DNA from: Microbacterium oxydans
GTDB lineage: Bacteria > Actinomycetota > Actinomycetes > Actinomycetales > Microbacteriaceae
Length of the DNA: 64,000 nucleotides
Assembly (NCBI RefSeq): GCF_000956405.1
Contig: NZ_JYIV01000026.1
Coordinates: 1-64,000, forward strand
Direction: 5' to 3'
Of this stretch, positions 25,559 to 34,763 are shown one piece after another. The translations under genes were made by a program, and so were the position numbers. The notes under the pieces are model-generated. The model worked only from the letters and a program-made list of their open reading frames with translations, was not told the DNA's origin and ran no database searches. The first letter of the stretch is position 1. The number at the start of each line of letters is the position of its first letter.

Positions 25559-26779
25559 CTACGCGCTCGTGCGCAGGCGCTCCTCCGCCAAGCGAGGCAC
25601 GGCGTGCTCCCTGGCCGCCCGGCGCGCTGTCACGACGGCCCCGCGTGACACGACCTCGGCGCCGAGCGTCGATGCGAGGATCTCGGGCGCGGGCAGGTGC
25701 AGCTCCTGGGGCAGGATGCGGCGAGCGGCGGTCAGCACGGGCTCGATGCTCTCGGCGACCGCTCCGCACACGATGACGCGGGCCGGGTCGTACATGCTGC
25801 CGAGCACGCCGACGATGCGGGCGACGGTGGCGCCGACGCGCGAGGTGATCAGCACGGCATCGTGGTCGCCCGACGCGGCGAGGGTCAGCACGAGTCGAGG
25901 ATCGATGCGCCGTGTGCCGACGAGGCGTCCGACGGCGCTGTCGTGGGCGATCTCCCCGGAGTCGACCGCGGCTCGTACCTGATCCTGGACGGCGTAGCGC
26001 AGGCCGAACGCCGACCCGACGCCCACGATGTGGTCGAACACGACGCCCTCGCCGACGCCGCCGTGCGCGCCGTGCAGCACGTGACCGTCGACCACCACCC
26101 CGCCGCCGAAGCGCTCGCTCGCGAGCAGGGCCACGTAGTCGCGGCATCCGATCGCGGCTCCCTCGGCCCCTTCGGCGATCGCGGCGAGCTGGGCGTCGTT
26201 CTTGATCTGCACGACAGGGGCCCAGTCCTGCAGCGCCTCGGCGAGCCCGGGGTTAGTGCGCTCCCAGAAGCCTTCCGGGTGCGGTGGCGAGATGCCGTCG
26301 CGGTTCACCGGTGCCGCGACCCCGACGCACACCGCGAGCACCCGGTCGCGGTCGACCTCGGCCTCCTCGAGCGCATCGCCGAGGCGCTCGAGGATCGTCG
26401 CGCGCCGCTCGGAGACGGTCTGCGTCGGATCGAACTCCACCCGGTGGTGCACGAGCGTCTCGTCGAGCAGGTCGGCCACGGTGACGGCGAGGTGGGTGTC
26501 GCCCGCGTCGACGCCGATGACGACGCCGAGGTCGGCGGGCAGCACGAAGCGGCGGGAGGGGCGACCCGCGCGGTAGGTGCCGGCGGCACGGGCGTTCGGC
26601 AGTTCGCGCAGCACCTCTGCGCCGACCAGGGTGTCGATCGCGTCGATCGCCGTGGAGCGTGTCAGCGAGGTGGCGGCCATGGCCTCCGACGCGGTGAACT
26701 CGCCGGCCGTCCAGGCGAAGTCGAGGACGGCGCTGACGCTTGCTCGCCCGGTGCCCAGGCCTGCGGAGACTTCTGCCAC
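25559..26779 (-). CDS. ROK-family transcriptional repressor
   Basis: A 406-residue regulator. The winged-helix N-terminus (FTASEAMAATSLTRSTAIDAIDTLVGAEVLREL, about 27-60) is followed by a sugar-kinase-like ROK domain (GVVIGVDAGDTHLAVTVADL from about 85; GGGVVVDGHVLHGAHGGVGE). The cysteine-rich zinc motif after GHxxGE in many ROK proteins is absent. It is divergent from a sugar ABC transporter and alpha-glucosidase, so it probably represses that operon until a sugar or sugar phosphate binds. Confidence 0.87.
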   Translation of the reverse strand: MAEVSAGLGTGRASVSAVLDFAWTAGEFTASEAMAATSLTRSTAIDAIDTLVGAEVLRELPNARAAGTYRAGRPSRRFVLPADLGVVIGVDAGDTHLAVTVADLLDETLVHHRVEFDPTQTVSERRATILERLGDALEEAEVDRDRVLAVCVGVAAPVNRDGISPPHPEGFWERTNPGLAEALQDWAPVVQIKNDAQLAAIAEGAEGAAIGCRDYVALLASERFGGGVVVDGHVLHGAHGGVGEGVVFDHIVGVGSAFGLRYAVQDQVRAAVDSGEIAHDSAVGRLVGTRRIDPRLVLTLAASGDHDAVLITSRVGATVARIVGVLGSMYDPARVIVCGAVAESIEPVLTAARRILPQELHLPAPEILASTLGAEVVSRGAVVTARRAAREHAVPRLAEERLRTSA

Positions 26780-26879
26780 GGCGCTTGACCTTCCTCTCGT
26801 CCAATGAGAGAGTACCGTTCGACAGAGTAAATTCGCTCACTAGATTTAGTGCACGGATCTATGGGATGGAAGGACGACG

Positions 26880-28199
26880 GTGTCTCTCACACGAACACGC
26901 ACGGCGCGGGCGGTGGCCGCGGCCCTGGGGGTCACCCTGGTCGGAACCGCGCTCGCGGGATGTGCCCCCGGTTCGGGAGCGGAGACCATCCGCTTCACCT
27001 TCAGCAAGCGCGAGGCGATCGAGTTCATGACCGCCCTCGTCGCCGAGTACAACTCCTCGCAGGGCGACGTGAAGGTCGAGATCGACACCTCGGGCGTCGA
27101 CGTGGTCTCGGCGAGCTTCGTGCGAGGCAACCCGCCCGACATCATGCTCGGCAACTACAACTACGAGATCGCCCGGTTCGTGCAGCGGTGCGCGCTCACC
27201 GATCTCGCCGGCACCGACGCCGCTGCGGAAATCCGCGACGATCTGCAGCCGCTCATGGACCAGTACGGCTCCTGCGAGGGCCGCACCAGCGCGCTGCCGT
27301 ACTCGGTCATGGCCGCCTCTGTCATCTACAACAAGGAGATCTTCGACGCGCAGGGCCTCGAGGTCCCGAAGACGTGGGACGAGCTGCTCGCGGTGTGCGA
27401 GCAGCTGAAGGCGGCGGGCATCGACCCGTTCTACGGCACGTTCAAGGACGACTGGACCGTGGGCCAGGGCTGGTACGACTACACCGCCGGCGGCTCGGTC
27501 GACGTGATCGACTTCTTCGACGCGCTCGCCGACGAGGGGGCCGATGTCGGTCCGGACTCCGAGGTCTCGTTCTCGAAGGACTTCGCCGAGCCGATGAAGA
27601 AGATGATGCAGCTCGCGAACGATTACACGAACGCGGATGCGCCGAGCCGTGGTTACGGGGACGGCAACCTGGCCTTCGCCAAGGGGGAGGCCGCGATGTA
27701 CCTGCAGGGGCCGTGGGCCTTCAGCGAGATCGCGAAGACCTCACCCGACCTGCAGCTCGGCACCTTCCCGCTGCCGATGACGAACGACCCCGCCGACCTC
27801 GGCGTGCGCGTGAACATGGACCTCGCCGCGATGATCCCCGAGGGTTCGCGCCATCAGGAGGCAGCCCGCGACTTCCTCGAGTTCCTCTACGAGCCGGAGA
27901 ACATCGAGGAGTACAACGCCTCGCAGCTCGGCTTCACGCCCACGAAGGGGGCTCCGGCCCCGGACGATCCGCGCGTGGAGGGGATGATCGAGTACTACGA
28001 CAACGGGCAGATCTATCAGGGCCCCTCCGTGCTCGTGCCCAAGACGCTCCCGATCTTCAACTACGCGCAGGCGATGGTGCTCGGGGCCTCTCCGACCACG
28101 ATCCTGCGCACCATGGACGCGGACTGGGCCCGGATCGCCTTCCGCGCGCCGATCCCCTCGACGCAGGACAACGCCGCCGGTGAGGAGGGCGCGTCATGA
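26880..28199 (+). CDS. Sugar ABC transporter substrate-binding lipoprotein
   Basis: A 439-residue family-1 binding protein. The signal peptide ends in the lipobox LAGC (cysteine 28 by this start), so it is anchored to the membrane outside the cell. The mature part reads as a typical extracellular solute-binding protein (FSKREAIEFMTALVAEYNSSQGDVKVEI; KGEAAMYLQGPWAFSEI). GTG start with AGGA upstream. It overlaps the first permease gene (ATGA). The GH13 enzyme downstream suggests an alpha-glucoside such as isomaltose, maltose or trehalose as substrate. Confidence 0.88.
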   Translation: MSLTRTRTARAVAAALGVTLVGTALAGCAPGSGAETIRFTFSKREAIEFMTALVAEYNSSQGDVKVEIDTSGVDVVSASFVRGNPPDIMLGNYNYEIARFVQRCALTDLAGTDAAAEIRDDLQPLMDQYGSCEGRTSALPYSVMAASVIYNKEIFDAQGLEVPKTWDELLAVCEQLKAAGIDPFYGTFKDDWTVGQGWYDYTAGGSVDVIDFFDALADEGADVGPDSEVSFSKDFAEPMKKMMQLANDYTNADAPSRGYGDGNLAFAKGEAAMYLQGPWAFSEIAKTSPDLQLGTFPLPMTNDPADLGVRVNMDLAAMIPEGSRHQEAARDFLEFLYEPENIEEYNASQLGFTPTKGAPAPDDPRVEGMIEYYDNGQIYQGPSVLVPKTLPIFNYAQAMVLGASPTTILRTMDADWARIAFRAPIPSTQDNAAGEEGAS

Positions 28200-29134
28200 G
28201 CACCACGAAGACCCCTTCGGCCTCCGACAGCACGACACTCATCGTCACCGGCGGTGACCGGAAGCTTCGGCCGCGCACCCGTCGCGTCGAGCCGATCTAC
28301 TACCTGCTCCTGCTGCCGACGCTCGTGATCTTCACGCTCGCGATCACGGTGCCGGGTGTCATCGGAATCTTCTTCAGCTTCACCGACTCGATCGGCATCG
28401 GGGAATGGAGCTTCAACGGACTGACGAACTACATCGCGCTGTTCAGCGATCCGTCGATCCTGCAGAGCTACCTGTTCACGTTCGGCTTCTCGATCGCCAC
28501 CGTGATCGTCGTGAACGTGGTGGCCTTCCTGCTGGCGGTCGGGCTCACCTCGCGCATCCGTTTCAAGACGGGCCTGCGCACCATCTTCGTGATCCCGATG
28601 GTGATCTCGGGCATCATCATCGCCTACGTCTTCAACTTCCTGTTCTCGAACTCGATCCCGGCGGCGGGAGCAGCGGCCGGCATCCCGTGGCTCGAGACCA
28701 GCCTGCTCGCCAACCCCGACCTCGCCTGGATCGCGATCGTCATCGTCACCGCCTGGCAGGCCGTCCCCGGCACGCTGCTCATCTACATCGCCGGCCTGCT
28801 CTCGGTCCCCGGCGAGGTGTACGAGGCGGCGAGCATCGACGGCGCCAGCAAGGCGCAGCAGCTCACCCGCATCACGCTGCCTCTCGTCGCCGGATACGTG
28901 GTGATCAACGTGATCCTCGGGTTCAAGGGCTTCCTGAACGCCTACGACATCATCGTCGGTCTCACCAACGGCGGGCCGGGCACCTCGACCCGCAGCGTCG
29001 CGATGACGATCATCGCGGGCTTCAACGGCGGCGACTACGCCTATCAGATGGCCAACGCGACCATCTTCTTCATCGTCGCCGTGCTCATCTCCCTCCTCCA
29101 GCTGTCGCTGACGCGCGGAAGGAACGCACTCTGA
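28196..29134 (+). CDS. Sugar ABC transporter permease (MalF type)
   Basis: A 312-residue permease with about six transmembrane helices. The EAA loop that contacts the ATPase is YEAASIDGASKAQQLTRITLPLV. The N-terminus is longer and polar, as in MalF/UgpA-type subunits. It is translationally coupled on both sides (ATGA with the binding protein, TGATG with the second permease). Confidence 0.88.
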   Translation: MSTTKTPSASDSTTLIVTGGDRKLRPRTRRVEPIYYLLLLPTLVIFTLAITVPGVIGIFFSFTDSIGIGEWSFNGLTNYIALFSDPSILQSYLFTFGFSIATVIVVNVVAFLLAVGLTSRIRFKTGLRTIFVIPMVISGIIIAYVFNFLFSNSIPAAGAAAGIPWLETSLLANPDLAWIAIVIVTAWQAVPGTLLIYIAGLLSVPGEVYEAASIDGASKAQQLTRITLPLVAGYVVINVILGFKGFLNAYDIIVGLTNGGPGTSTRSVAMTIIAGFNGGDYAYQMANATIFFIVAVLISLLQLSLTRGRNAL

Positions 29135-30012
29135 TGTCGACGCAGACACTCACCACGATCCCCACCTCGGGCAAGAAGCCGCGCGTCCGCATGGAGCGCG
29201 TGAACTGGTCGGGCACGATCATCCTGATCCTGTGCGCGGTCACGGTCCTCCTGCCCCTGTACGTGACCATCTCGATGGCGCTGAAGACCACGGCGCAGGC
29301 GGTCGACGGCAACGCGTTCTCCCTTCCGGCCCCGTTCAGCTTCGACGGCTTCGTCGAAGCCTGGACGCTCACGAAGTTCCCGGTCGGTGCGGGCATCTCC
29401 CTGCTCGTCACGGCGGGCACCGTGATCGCGACGATCGTGCTGGCGGCCTTCGCCTCCTACGCCATCGTGCGCAACTGGGATCGGCGTCTGTTCCGCTACT
29501 CGTTCTTCTATCTGCTCGCGGCGATGTTCATCCCGTTCCCCGTCGTGGCCCTGCCGCAGATCCAGCTCACCGGACGCGTCGGACTCGACAACCCGTTCGG
29601 TGTGATCATCCTCGCCACCATGTTCCAGCTCAGCTTCAGCGTGCTGCTGTTCACGGCGTTCCTGCGGTCGATCCCGATCGAGCTGGAGGAGAGTGCGCGC
29701 ATCGACGGCGCGACGACCTGGCAGACCTTCTGGAAGCTGATCTTCCCCCTGCTCGCCCCGATGAGCGCGACCGTCGGCATCTTCGCGTTCCTCTACGCCT
29801 GGAACGACTTCATGATGCCTTCGCTCATCATCGCCGACCCCGCCCTGCAGACACTGCCCGTGCGGCAGAACCTGTTCCAGAACCAGTTCAGCAACAACTA
29901 CAACGTCGCGTTCGCCTCGTACCTGATGGCCATGGCCCCCGCGATCGTCGCCTACCTGTTCACGCAGCGCTGGGTGATGGAGGGCGTCACGCAGGGCGCC
30001 GTCAAGGGCTGA
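29134..30012 (+). CDS. Sugar ABC transporter permease (MalG type)
   Basis: A 292-residue partner permease with about six helices and the EAA loop ELEESARIDGATTWQTFWKLIFPLLAP. The C-terminus ends in QRWVMEGVTQGAVKG, the MalG/UgpE-type ending. No ATPase gene is present in the operon. Actinobacteria commonly energise several such importers with one shared MsiK-type ATPase encoded elsewhere, and this is presumably the case here. Confidence 0.88.
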   Translation: MSTQTLTTIPTSGKKPRVRMERVNWSGTIILILCAVTVLLPLYVTISMALKTTAQAVDGNAFSLPAPFSFDGFVEAWTLTKFPVGAGISLLVTAGTVIATIVLAAFASYAIVRNWDRRLFRYSFFYLLAAMFIPFPVVALPQIQLTGRVGLDNPFGVIILATMFQLSFSVLLFTAFLRSIPIELEESARIDGATTWQTFWKLIFPLLAPMSATVGIFAFLYAWNDFMMPSLIIADPALQTLPVRQNLFQNQFSNNYNVAFASYLMAMAPAIVAYLFTQRWVMEGVTQGAVKG

Positions 30013-30052
30013 GACCGCACGACCACCGAAAGAAAGAAGGAGTCCTTCCCTC

Positions 30053-31741
30053 ATGACCGACGCGCTTCTCGTCGAGACCCGCACCGCCGAAGACGCCGCC
30101 TGGTGGCGTCAGGCCGCCGTCTACCAGATCTACCCCCGCAGCTTCGCCGACGCGAACGGCGACGGCATCGGAGACATCCCCGGCATCGTCTCCCGGGCCG
30201 ACTACCTCCAGGGCCTCGGCATCGATGCGGTGTGGCTCAGCCCGTTCTACCCGTCCGCGCTCGCCGACGGCGGCTACGACGTCGCCGACTACCGCAACGT
30301 CGACCCGCGGCTCGGCACCCTCGACGACTTCGACGACATGGTCGAGGCGCTGCACTCCCGCGGCATCCGCGTGATCGTCGACATCGTGCCGAACCACTCC
30401 TCCGACCAGCACGAGTGGTTCCAGGAGGCGCTCGCCGCGGGGCGCGGGTCGGCCGCGCGCGACCGCTACATCTTCCGCGAGGGCACCGGTCCCGACGGCT
30501 CGGAGCCGCCGACCGACTGGGAGTCCGTGTTCGGCGGCAGTGCGTGGGAGCGCGTGGCGGATGGGCAGTGGTACCTGCACAACTTCGCCGTGGAGCAGCC
30601 CGACCTGAACTGGGATCACGCCGAGGTGCGCGCCGACTTCCTGAAGACCCTGCGCTTCTGGTCGGACCGCGGCGTGGACGGTTTCCGCATCGACGTCGCC
30701 CACATGCTCACGAAGGATCTCAGCGAGCCGCTGCCCTCGCGTGCCGAGCTCGACGCGATGGACCGCACCTCGGGCACGCACCCGATGGTCGACCGCGACG
30801 ACGTGCACGAGATCTACGCCGAGTGGCGTGCGGTGTTCGACGAGTACGACCCGCCGCGCACGGCTGTGGCCGAGGCCTGGGTGGACACCCCCGAGCGCCG
30901 GGCGAAGTATGCCTCCGCGGAAGGGCTCGGCCAGGCGTTCAACTTCGACCTGCTCGTGGCCGACTTCGACGCCGCGCAGTTCCGGAGCATCATCGCCGAC
31001 AACCTGGAGCAGGCCGAGGAGACCGGGTCCTCGACCACCTGGGTGCTGTCGAACCACGACGTCACACGGCACGCGACGCGTTACGGGCTCCCCGCGCTGA
31101 ACGGTCGCCCGGTCAAGCAGGGCACCGAGTGGGTCAAGGCCGGTGGTCCGGCGGAGGGCCTCGATCGTGAGGGCGGACTCCGCAGAGCACACGCCGCGAC
31201 CCTGTTGCTGCTCGGCCTCCCCGGCAGCACCTACCTGTACCAGGGGGAAGAGCTGGGCCTGCACGAGGTCGCGCAGATCGCCCCGGAGCAGCGTCAGGAC
31301 CCCGGGTTCTTCCGCGGTGCCGAGTTCGACGGGCTCGGCCGTGACGGGTGCCGTGTGCCCCTGCCGTGGACGGCCTCCGGTTCGTCGTACGGCTTCGGCG
31401 CGGAGGGTGCGCACCTGCCGCAGCCCGAGTGGTTCGCGGAGTACGCGGTCGACGTCGAGGCCGCGGATCCCACGTCGACGCTGTCCCTGTACCGCGAGGC
31501 GCTGCGCCTCCGGCACCTGCTGCAGACCGGGGAGACCCTGGAGTGGATCGACACCGGACGCACCGACGTGCTGCGCTTCACCCGGCCGAACGGATGGCAG
31601 GTGGTGTCGAACTTCGGCACCGAGCCGTTCGACCTCGGGGGTGCGGCCGCGGATGCGGTGCTCACGAGTGCCCCGCTCGACGGCTCTGCGCTGCCCGGGG
31701 AGGCCACGGCCTGGATCGCACCAGCCGCCCTGCGCGGCTGA
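30053..31741 (+). CDS. GH13 alpha-glucosidase
   Basis: A 562-residue intracellular glycoside hydrolase of family 13 (oligo-1,6-glucosidase/alpha-glucosidase branch). AVYQIYPRSFADANGDGIGDIPGI opens the barrel. Catalytic residues by motif are Asp214 (DGFRIDVAH), Glu274 (VAEAWVD) and Asp336 (SNHDVTR). No signal peptide, so it acts on imported oligosaccharides delivered by the upstream transporter. It is the last gene of the ROK-controlled unit, 40 bp after the second permease. The exact linkage specificity is not clear. Confidence 0.88.
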   Translation: MTDALLVETRTAEDAAWWRQAAVYQIYPRSFADANGDGIGDIPGIVSRADYLQGLGIDAVWLSPFYPSALADGGYDVADYRNVDPRLGTLDDFDDMVEALHSRGIRVIVDIVPNHSSDQHEWFQEALAAGRGSAARDRYIFREGTGPDGSEPPTDWESVFGGSAWERVADGQWYLHNFAVEQPDLNWDHAEVRADFLKTLRFWSDRGVDGFRIDVAHMLTKDLSEPLPSRAELDAMDRTSGTHPMVDRDDVHEIYAEWRAVFDEYDPPRTAVAEAWVDTPERRAKYASAEGLGQAFNFDLLVADFDAAQFRSIIADNLEQAEETGSSTTWVLSNHDVTRHATRYGLPALNGRPVKQGTEWVKAGGPAEGLDREGGLRRAHAATLLLLGLPGSTYLYQGEELGLHEVAQIAPEQRQDPGFFRGAEFDGLGRDGCRVPLPWTASGSSYGFGAEGAHLPQPEWFAEYAVDVEAADPTSTLSLYREALRLRHLLQTGETLEWIDTGRTDVLRFTRPNGWQVVSNFGTEPFDLGGAAADAVLTSAPLDGSALPGEATAWIAPAALRG

Positions 31742-31761
31742 GCTGCTGTCCACCCTTGCCA

Positions 31762-31836
31762 AAACGGAGACGATCCGCATCGCGCTCGGGGTGTCGAGTC
31801 CCGACACTCCGCGCGGACGTCGGATCGTCTCCGTTT
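31762..31836. terminator. 75-nt long hairpin after the alpha-glucosidase gene
   Basis: AAACGGAGACGATCCG (31762-31777) is perfectly complementary to CGGATCGTCTCCGTTT (31821-31836). The interval is itself self-complementary (GCGC and GGGGTGTCG against CGACACTCC and GCGC), giving an almost continuous palindrome. It lies 20 bases after the stop codon and before the zinc-operon promoter, which suits a strong transcription terminator. The unusual length also allows a palindromic repeat element. Confidence 0.55.
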
Positions 31837-31865
31837 CGGCAGATCACGAACCTCCGAGTGTGATT

Positions 31866-31883
31866 TGATAATGGTTCTCATTA
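31866..31883. promoter_or_regulatory. Zur-type operator upstream of znuA
   Basis: TGATAATGGTTCTCATTA contains the palindrome TAATG-GTTCT-CATTA and resembles the TGAAAATGATTTTCA-type actinobacterial Zur box. It ends 17 bases before the znuA start, in the promoter of the zinc-uptake operon. A zur gene lies in the same region (34764). Zur with bound zinc should repress here. Confidence 0.7.
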
Positions 31884-31900
31884 GCGTTTAGAGTGAGAGC

Positions 31901-32926
31901 ATGAAGAAGCCCGTCGTCGCCCTCGCCCTCGCATCCGTCGCCGCACTCACGCTGGCCGGATGCTCCACCCCCTCGGCGGGAGAGGGCGACGACGGCACCA
32001 TCACGGTCGTGGCGAGCACGAACGTCTACGGCGACATCGCCTCGACCATCGGCGGGGACCGCGTCGACGTGCAGTCGATCATCACGTCGGCGTCGCAGGA
32101 CCCGCACTCCTACGAGGCGAGCGCCCGCGACCGGCTGACGGTGCAGAAGGCCGACCTCGTGATCGAGAACGGCGGCGGGTACGACGCCTTCATCGACACT
32201 CTGCTGCAGGATGCGAAGGATCCGCACGTCGTGACGGCCGTCGAGTACTCGCACGACTTCCCCGGGAACGAGGGACACGACGAGGCCGACCACGCAGGCG
32301 AGACCGCCACTCCCGAAGAGAGCGCCACCCCTGAGGAAGACGCCCACGATCACGACCACGCGGAAGGTGAAGACAGCCACGAGGGCCATGACCACATCGA
32401 GGGCTTCAACGAGCACGTCTGGTTCGATCCGCACACGATGATCCATGTCGTCGAGGCCATCGCCGATGAGCTGACCGAGCTCGACCCCGACGGGGCGAAG
32501 GAGTTCGCGGCGAACGCGGCCACCCTCACGGCCGACCTCGAGGGCTTCGAGACTCAGCTCGCCACCCTCAAGGCGGATGCCCCGAATGTCGACGTCTTCA
32601 TCACGGAGCCGCTGCCGGGTTACCTCGCCGCCGCAGCGGGCTTCACCGACGTCACTCCCGCAGGTTTCGCCGAGTCGGTCGAAGAGGGCACCGACGTCGC
32701 GCCCGCCGTGCTGCTCGAGGCGCTGAACGTGATCGGCAGCGGACAGGTCACCGCGCTGCTCACGAACGCGCAGACCGGTGGGTCCGAGACCCAGCGCGTC
32801 GAGACCGCGGCGAAGGATGCCGGGGTTCCCGTGGTCGCCTTCACGGAGCTGCTCGAGGACGGATCGTCGTACTCTGAGTGGATGAGTGACGCGATCCAGA
32901 GCCTCGCCGCCGCCGTCCAGAAGTGA
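31901..32926 (+). CDS. znuA: Zinc ABC transporter substrate-binding lipoprotein
   Basis: A 341-residue metal-binding lipoprotein (lipobox LAGC, Cys21). Residues 118-165 form a His/Asp/Glu-rich loop (HDHDHAEGEDSHEGHDH) typical of ZnuA rather than manganese proteins. His69 (DPHSY), His172 (EHVWFDPH) and the later GITE/EPLPGY region are in the expected places for the binding site. First gene of znuA-znuC-znuB, downstream of a Zur-type box. Confidence 0.9.
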   Translation: MKKPVVALALASVAALTLAGCSTPSAGEGDDGTITVVASTNVYGDIASTIGGDRVDVQSIITSASQDPHSYEASARDRLTVQKADLVIENGGGYDAFIDTLLQDAKDPHVVTAVEYSHDFPGNEGHDEADHAGETATPEESATPEEDAHDHDHAEGEDSHEGHDHIEGFNEHVWFDPHTMIHVVEAIADELTELDPDGAKEFAANAATLTADLEGFETQLATLKADAPNVDVFITEPLPGYLAAAAGFTDVTPAGFAESVEEGTDVAPAVLLEALNVIGSGQVTALLTNAQTGGSETQRVETAAKDAGVPVVAFTELLEDGSSYSEWMSDAIQSLAAAVQK

Positions 32927-33768
32927 GCGACGCCGTTCGGCACGCGCAGGGGCCGGTCGACCCGGTCCTCGAGATCTCCGGCGCCTCCCTGCACCGTGGG
33001 GAGCGCGAGCTGTGGTCCGGCCTCGATCTCACGGTCGAGCCGGGGGAGTTCATCGCCGTCCTCGGCCCCTCGGGCTCGGGCAAGACCACGCTCCTGCGCA
33101 GCATCCTGGGCCTGCAGCCGCTGTCGTCCGGCACGATCCGCGTCGCGGGTGAGCCCGTGCACCGAGGGAACTCCCGCATCGGCTACATCCCCCAGCAGCG
33201 CAATCTCGCCCCCGACACGAGTATGCGGGCTCGCGACCTGGTCGCCCTCGGGGTGCAGGGCAGTCGCTTCGGCTTCCCCATCCCGCACCGCGGCGACCGG
33301 GCCAAGGTCGACAAGCTGCTCGACGCGGTCGGGGCCTCCCACTTCGCGGATCGCCGGGTCGGGCTGCTCTCGGGCGGCGAGCAACAGCGCCTCCGGGTCG
33401 GCCAGGCCCTCGCCGACGAGCCCGCACTGCTGCTGTGCGACGAGCCGCTGTCGAACCTCGACCTCGCCAATCAGGTCGCCGTGACCGACATCATCGACCG
33501 TCAGCGACGTGAGCGCGAGGCGGCGGTGCTGTTCGTCACCCACGACATCAACCCGATCCTCGGCCGCGTCGACCGCATCCTCTACATCGCCGGCGGGCGG
33601 TTCCTGCTGGGGACCCCCGACGAGGTGCTGCAGACCCGCGTGCTCACCGACCTGTACGGCACGCCTGTGTTCGTGCTCCGGGCGGGCGACCGTCTGGTCG
33701 TCGTCGGCGTTCCGGACGCCGAACCCCACCACGATCACGGCGACCACGCGCATGGAGGAGCGGCATGA
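32923..33768 (+). CDS. znuC: Zinc ABC transporter ATP-binding protein
   Basis: A 281-residue ATPase. Walker A GPSGSGKTTLLRS, signature LLSGGEQQRLRVGQAL, Walker B LLLCDEPLSNLD and the switch histidine in FVTHDINP are present. A C-terminal His-rich tail (PHHDHGDHAHGG) is an addition seen in some zinc transporters and may sense or carry metal. GTG start overlapping znuA; ATGA overlap with znuB. Confidence 0.9.
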   Translation: MSDAVRHAQGPVDPVLEISGASLHRGERELWSGLDLTVEPGEFIAVLGPSGSGKTTLLRSILGLQPLSSGTIRVAGEPVHRGNSRIGYIPQQRNLAPDTSMRARDLVALGVQGSRFGFPIPHRGDRAKVDKLLDAVGASHFADRRVGLLSGGEQQRLRVGQALADEPALLLCDEPLSNLDLANQVAVTDIIDRQRREREAAVLFVTHDINPILGRVDRILYIAGGRFLLGTPDEVLQTRVLTDLYGTPVFVLRAGDRLVVVGVPDAEPHHDHGDHAHGGAA

Positions 33769-34643
33769 ACGCGGTCGCGGCCATCGTGCCCATGGTCGGC
33801 TGGGACGACATCTTCTCTTTCCAGGACTACGGCGAGCTCGTGGCCCTGCTGGCGAACTCGATCATCGCGGGAGCCGTGCTCGGGATCGTGGGCGGGCTGA
33901 TCGGCGTCTTCGTGATGCAGCGCGACCTGGCCTTCGCGGTGCACGGCGTGAGCGAGCTCTCCTTCGCGGGGGCGGCGGCAGCCCTGCTCTTCGGCGGCAG
34001 CGTGGTGGCCGGATCGCTCGGCGGAGCTCTCGTCGCCGCGATCCTGATCGGCGTCCTCGGGGCCAAGGCCAGGGACCGCAACTCGATCGTCGGCGTGCTC
34101 ATGCCGTTCGGTCTCGGTCTCGGCATCCTGTTCCTGTCGCTCTACGACGGCCGCAGCGCCAACCGTTTCAGCCTGTTGACGGGGCAGATCGTCTCGGTCT
34201 CGAGCCCCGACCTCGGGTGGCTCATCGGCATCAGCATGGTCGTGCTCATCGGACTGCTGGTGATGTGGAACCCGCTGCGCTTCGATTCGCTCGACCCGGA
34301 GTCGGCGGCAGCCCGCGGGGTGCCGACCCGTGCGGTCAGTCTGCTGTTCATGGTGCTGCTCGGCCTGATCGTCGCGGTGAGCGTGCACATCATCGGCGCG
34401 CTGCTGGTGATGGCGCTGCTGGTCACGCCCGCCGCCGCCGCGATGCGCGTCACGGCAGGGCCCATCGCGGTGCCGCTGCTGGCTGCGCTGTTCGGGTTCG
34501 TCTCGGCGGTCGGCGGCATCCTGCTCGCCCTCGCCGGGACTCTGCCCGTGAGCCCGTACATCACCACGCTGTCGTTCACGATCTACGTCATCTGCTGGGT
34601 CGTGCAGCGCGCGCGTGCCCGGGTCCGTCGGGTCCAGGCCTGA
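33765..34643 (+). CDS. znuB: Zinc ABC transporter permease
   Basis: A 292-residue ABC-3 family permease with eight or so hydrophobic helices (QRDLAFAVHGVSELSFAGAAAALL, MVLLGLIVAVSVHIIGALLVMALLVTPAAAA). The HIIGALLVMALLVTPAA stretch is a hallmark of Zn/Mn ABC permeases. It completes the uptake system. Eight bases after its stop, the perfect dispersed palindrome B begins. Confidence 0.9.
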   Translation: MNAVAAIVPMVGWDDIFSFQDYGELVALLANSIIAGAVLGIVGGLIGVFVMQRDLAFAVHGVSELSFAGAAAALLFGGSVVAGSLGGALVAAILIGVLGAKARDRNSIVGVLMPFGLGLGILFLSLYDGRSANRFSLLTGQIVSVSSPDLGWLIGISMVVLIGLLVMWNPLRFDSLDPESAAARGVPTRAVSLLFMVLLGLIVAVSVHIIGALLVMALLVTPAAAAMRVTAGPIAVPLLAALFGFVSAVGGILLALAGTLPVSPYITTLSFTIYVICWVVQRARARVRRVQA

Positions 34644-34650
34644 CCCGCCC

Positions 34651-34709
34651 TTCGAATCGCGCAAATGGTGGCAACTCCGTGCGGGATGCAACCATTTGCG
34701 CGATTCGAA
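34651..34709. repeat. Dispersed palindromic element, copy B (perfect arms)
   Basis: TTCGAATCGCGCAAATGGT (34651-34669) and its exact complement (34691-34709) flank a 21-nt centre. It follows znuB and precedes zur. Copies with the same arm sequence are at 4126 and 39668. As a transcript it would form a strong hairpin and could weaken read-through from znuACB into zur, but its recurrence elsewhere suggests a repeat family. Confidence 0.8.
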
Positions 34710-34763
34710 GGCCCCCGGACCCACTCCCAGCCCTCGCCAACCCCTGCGGCCTAGACTCTTCGT

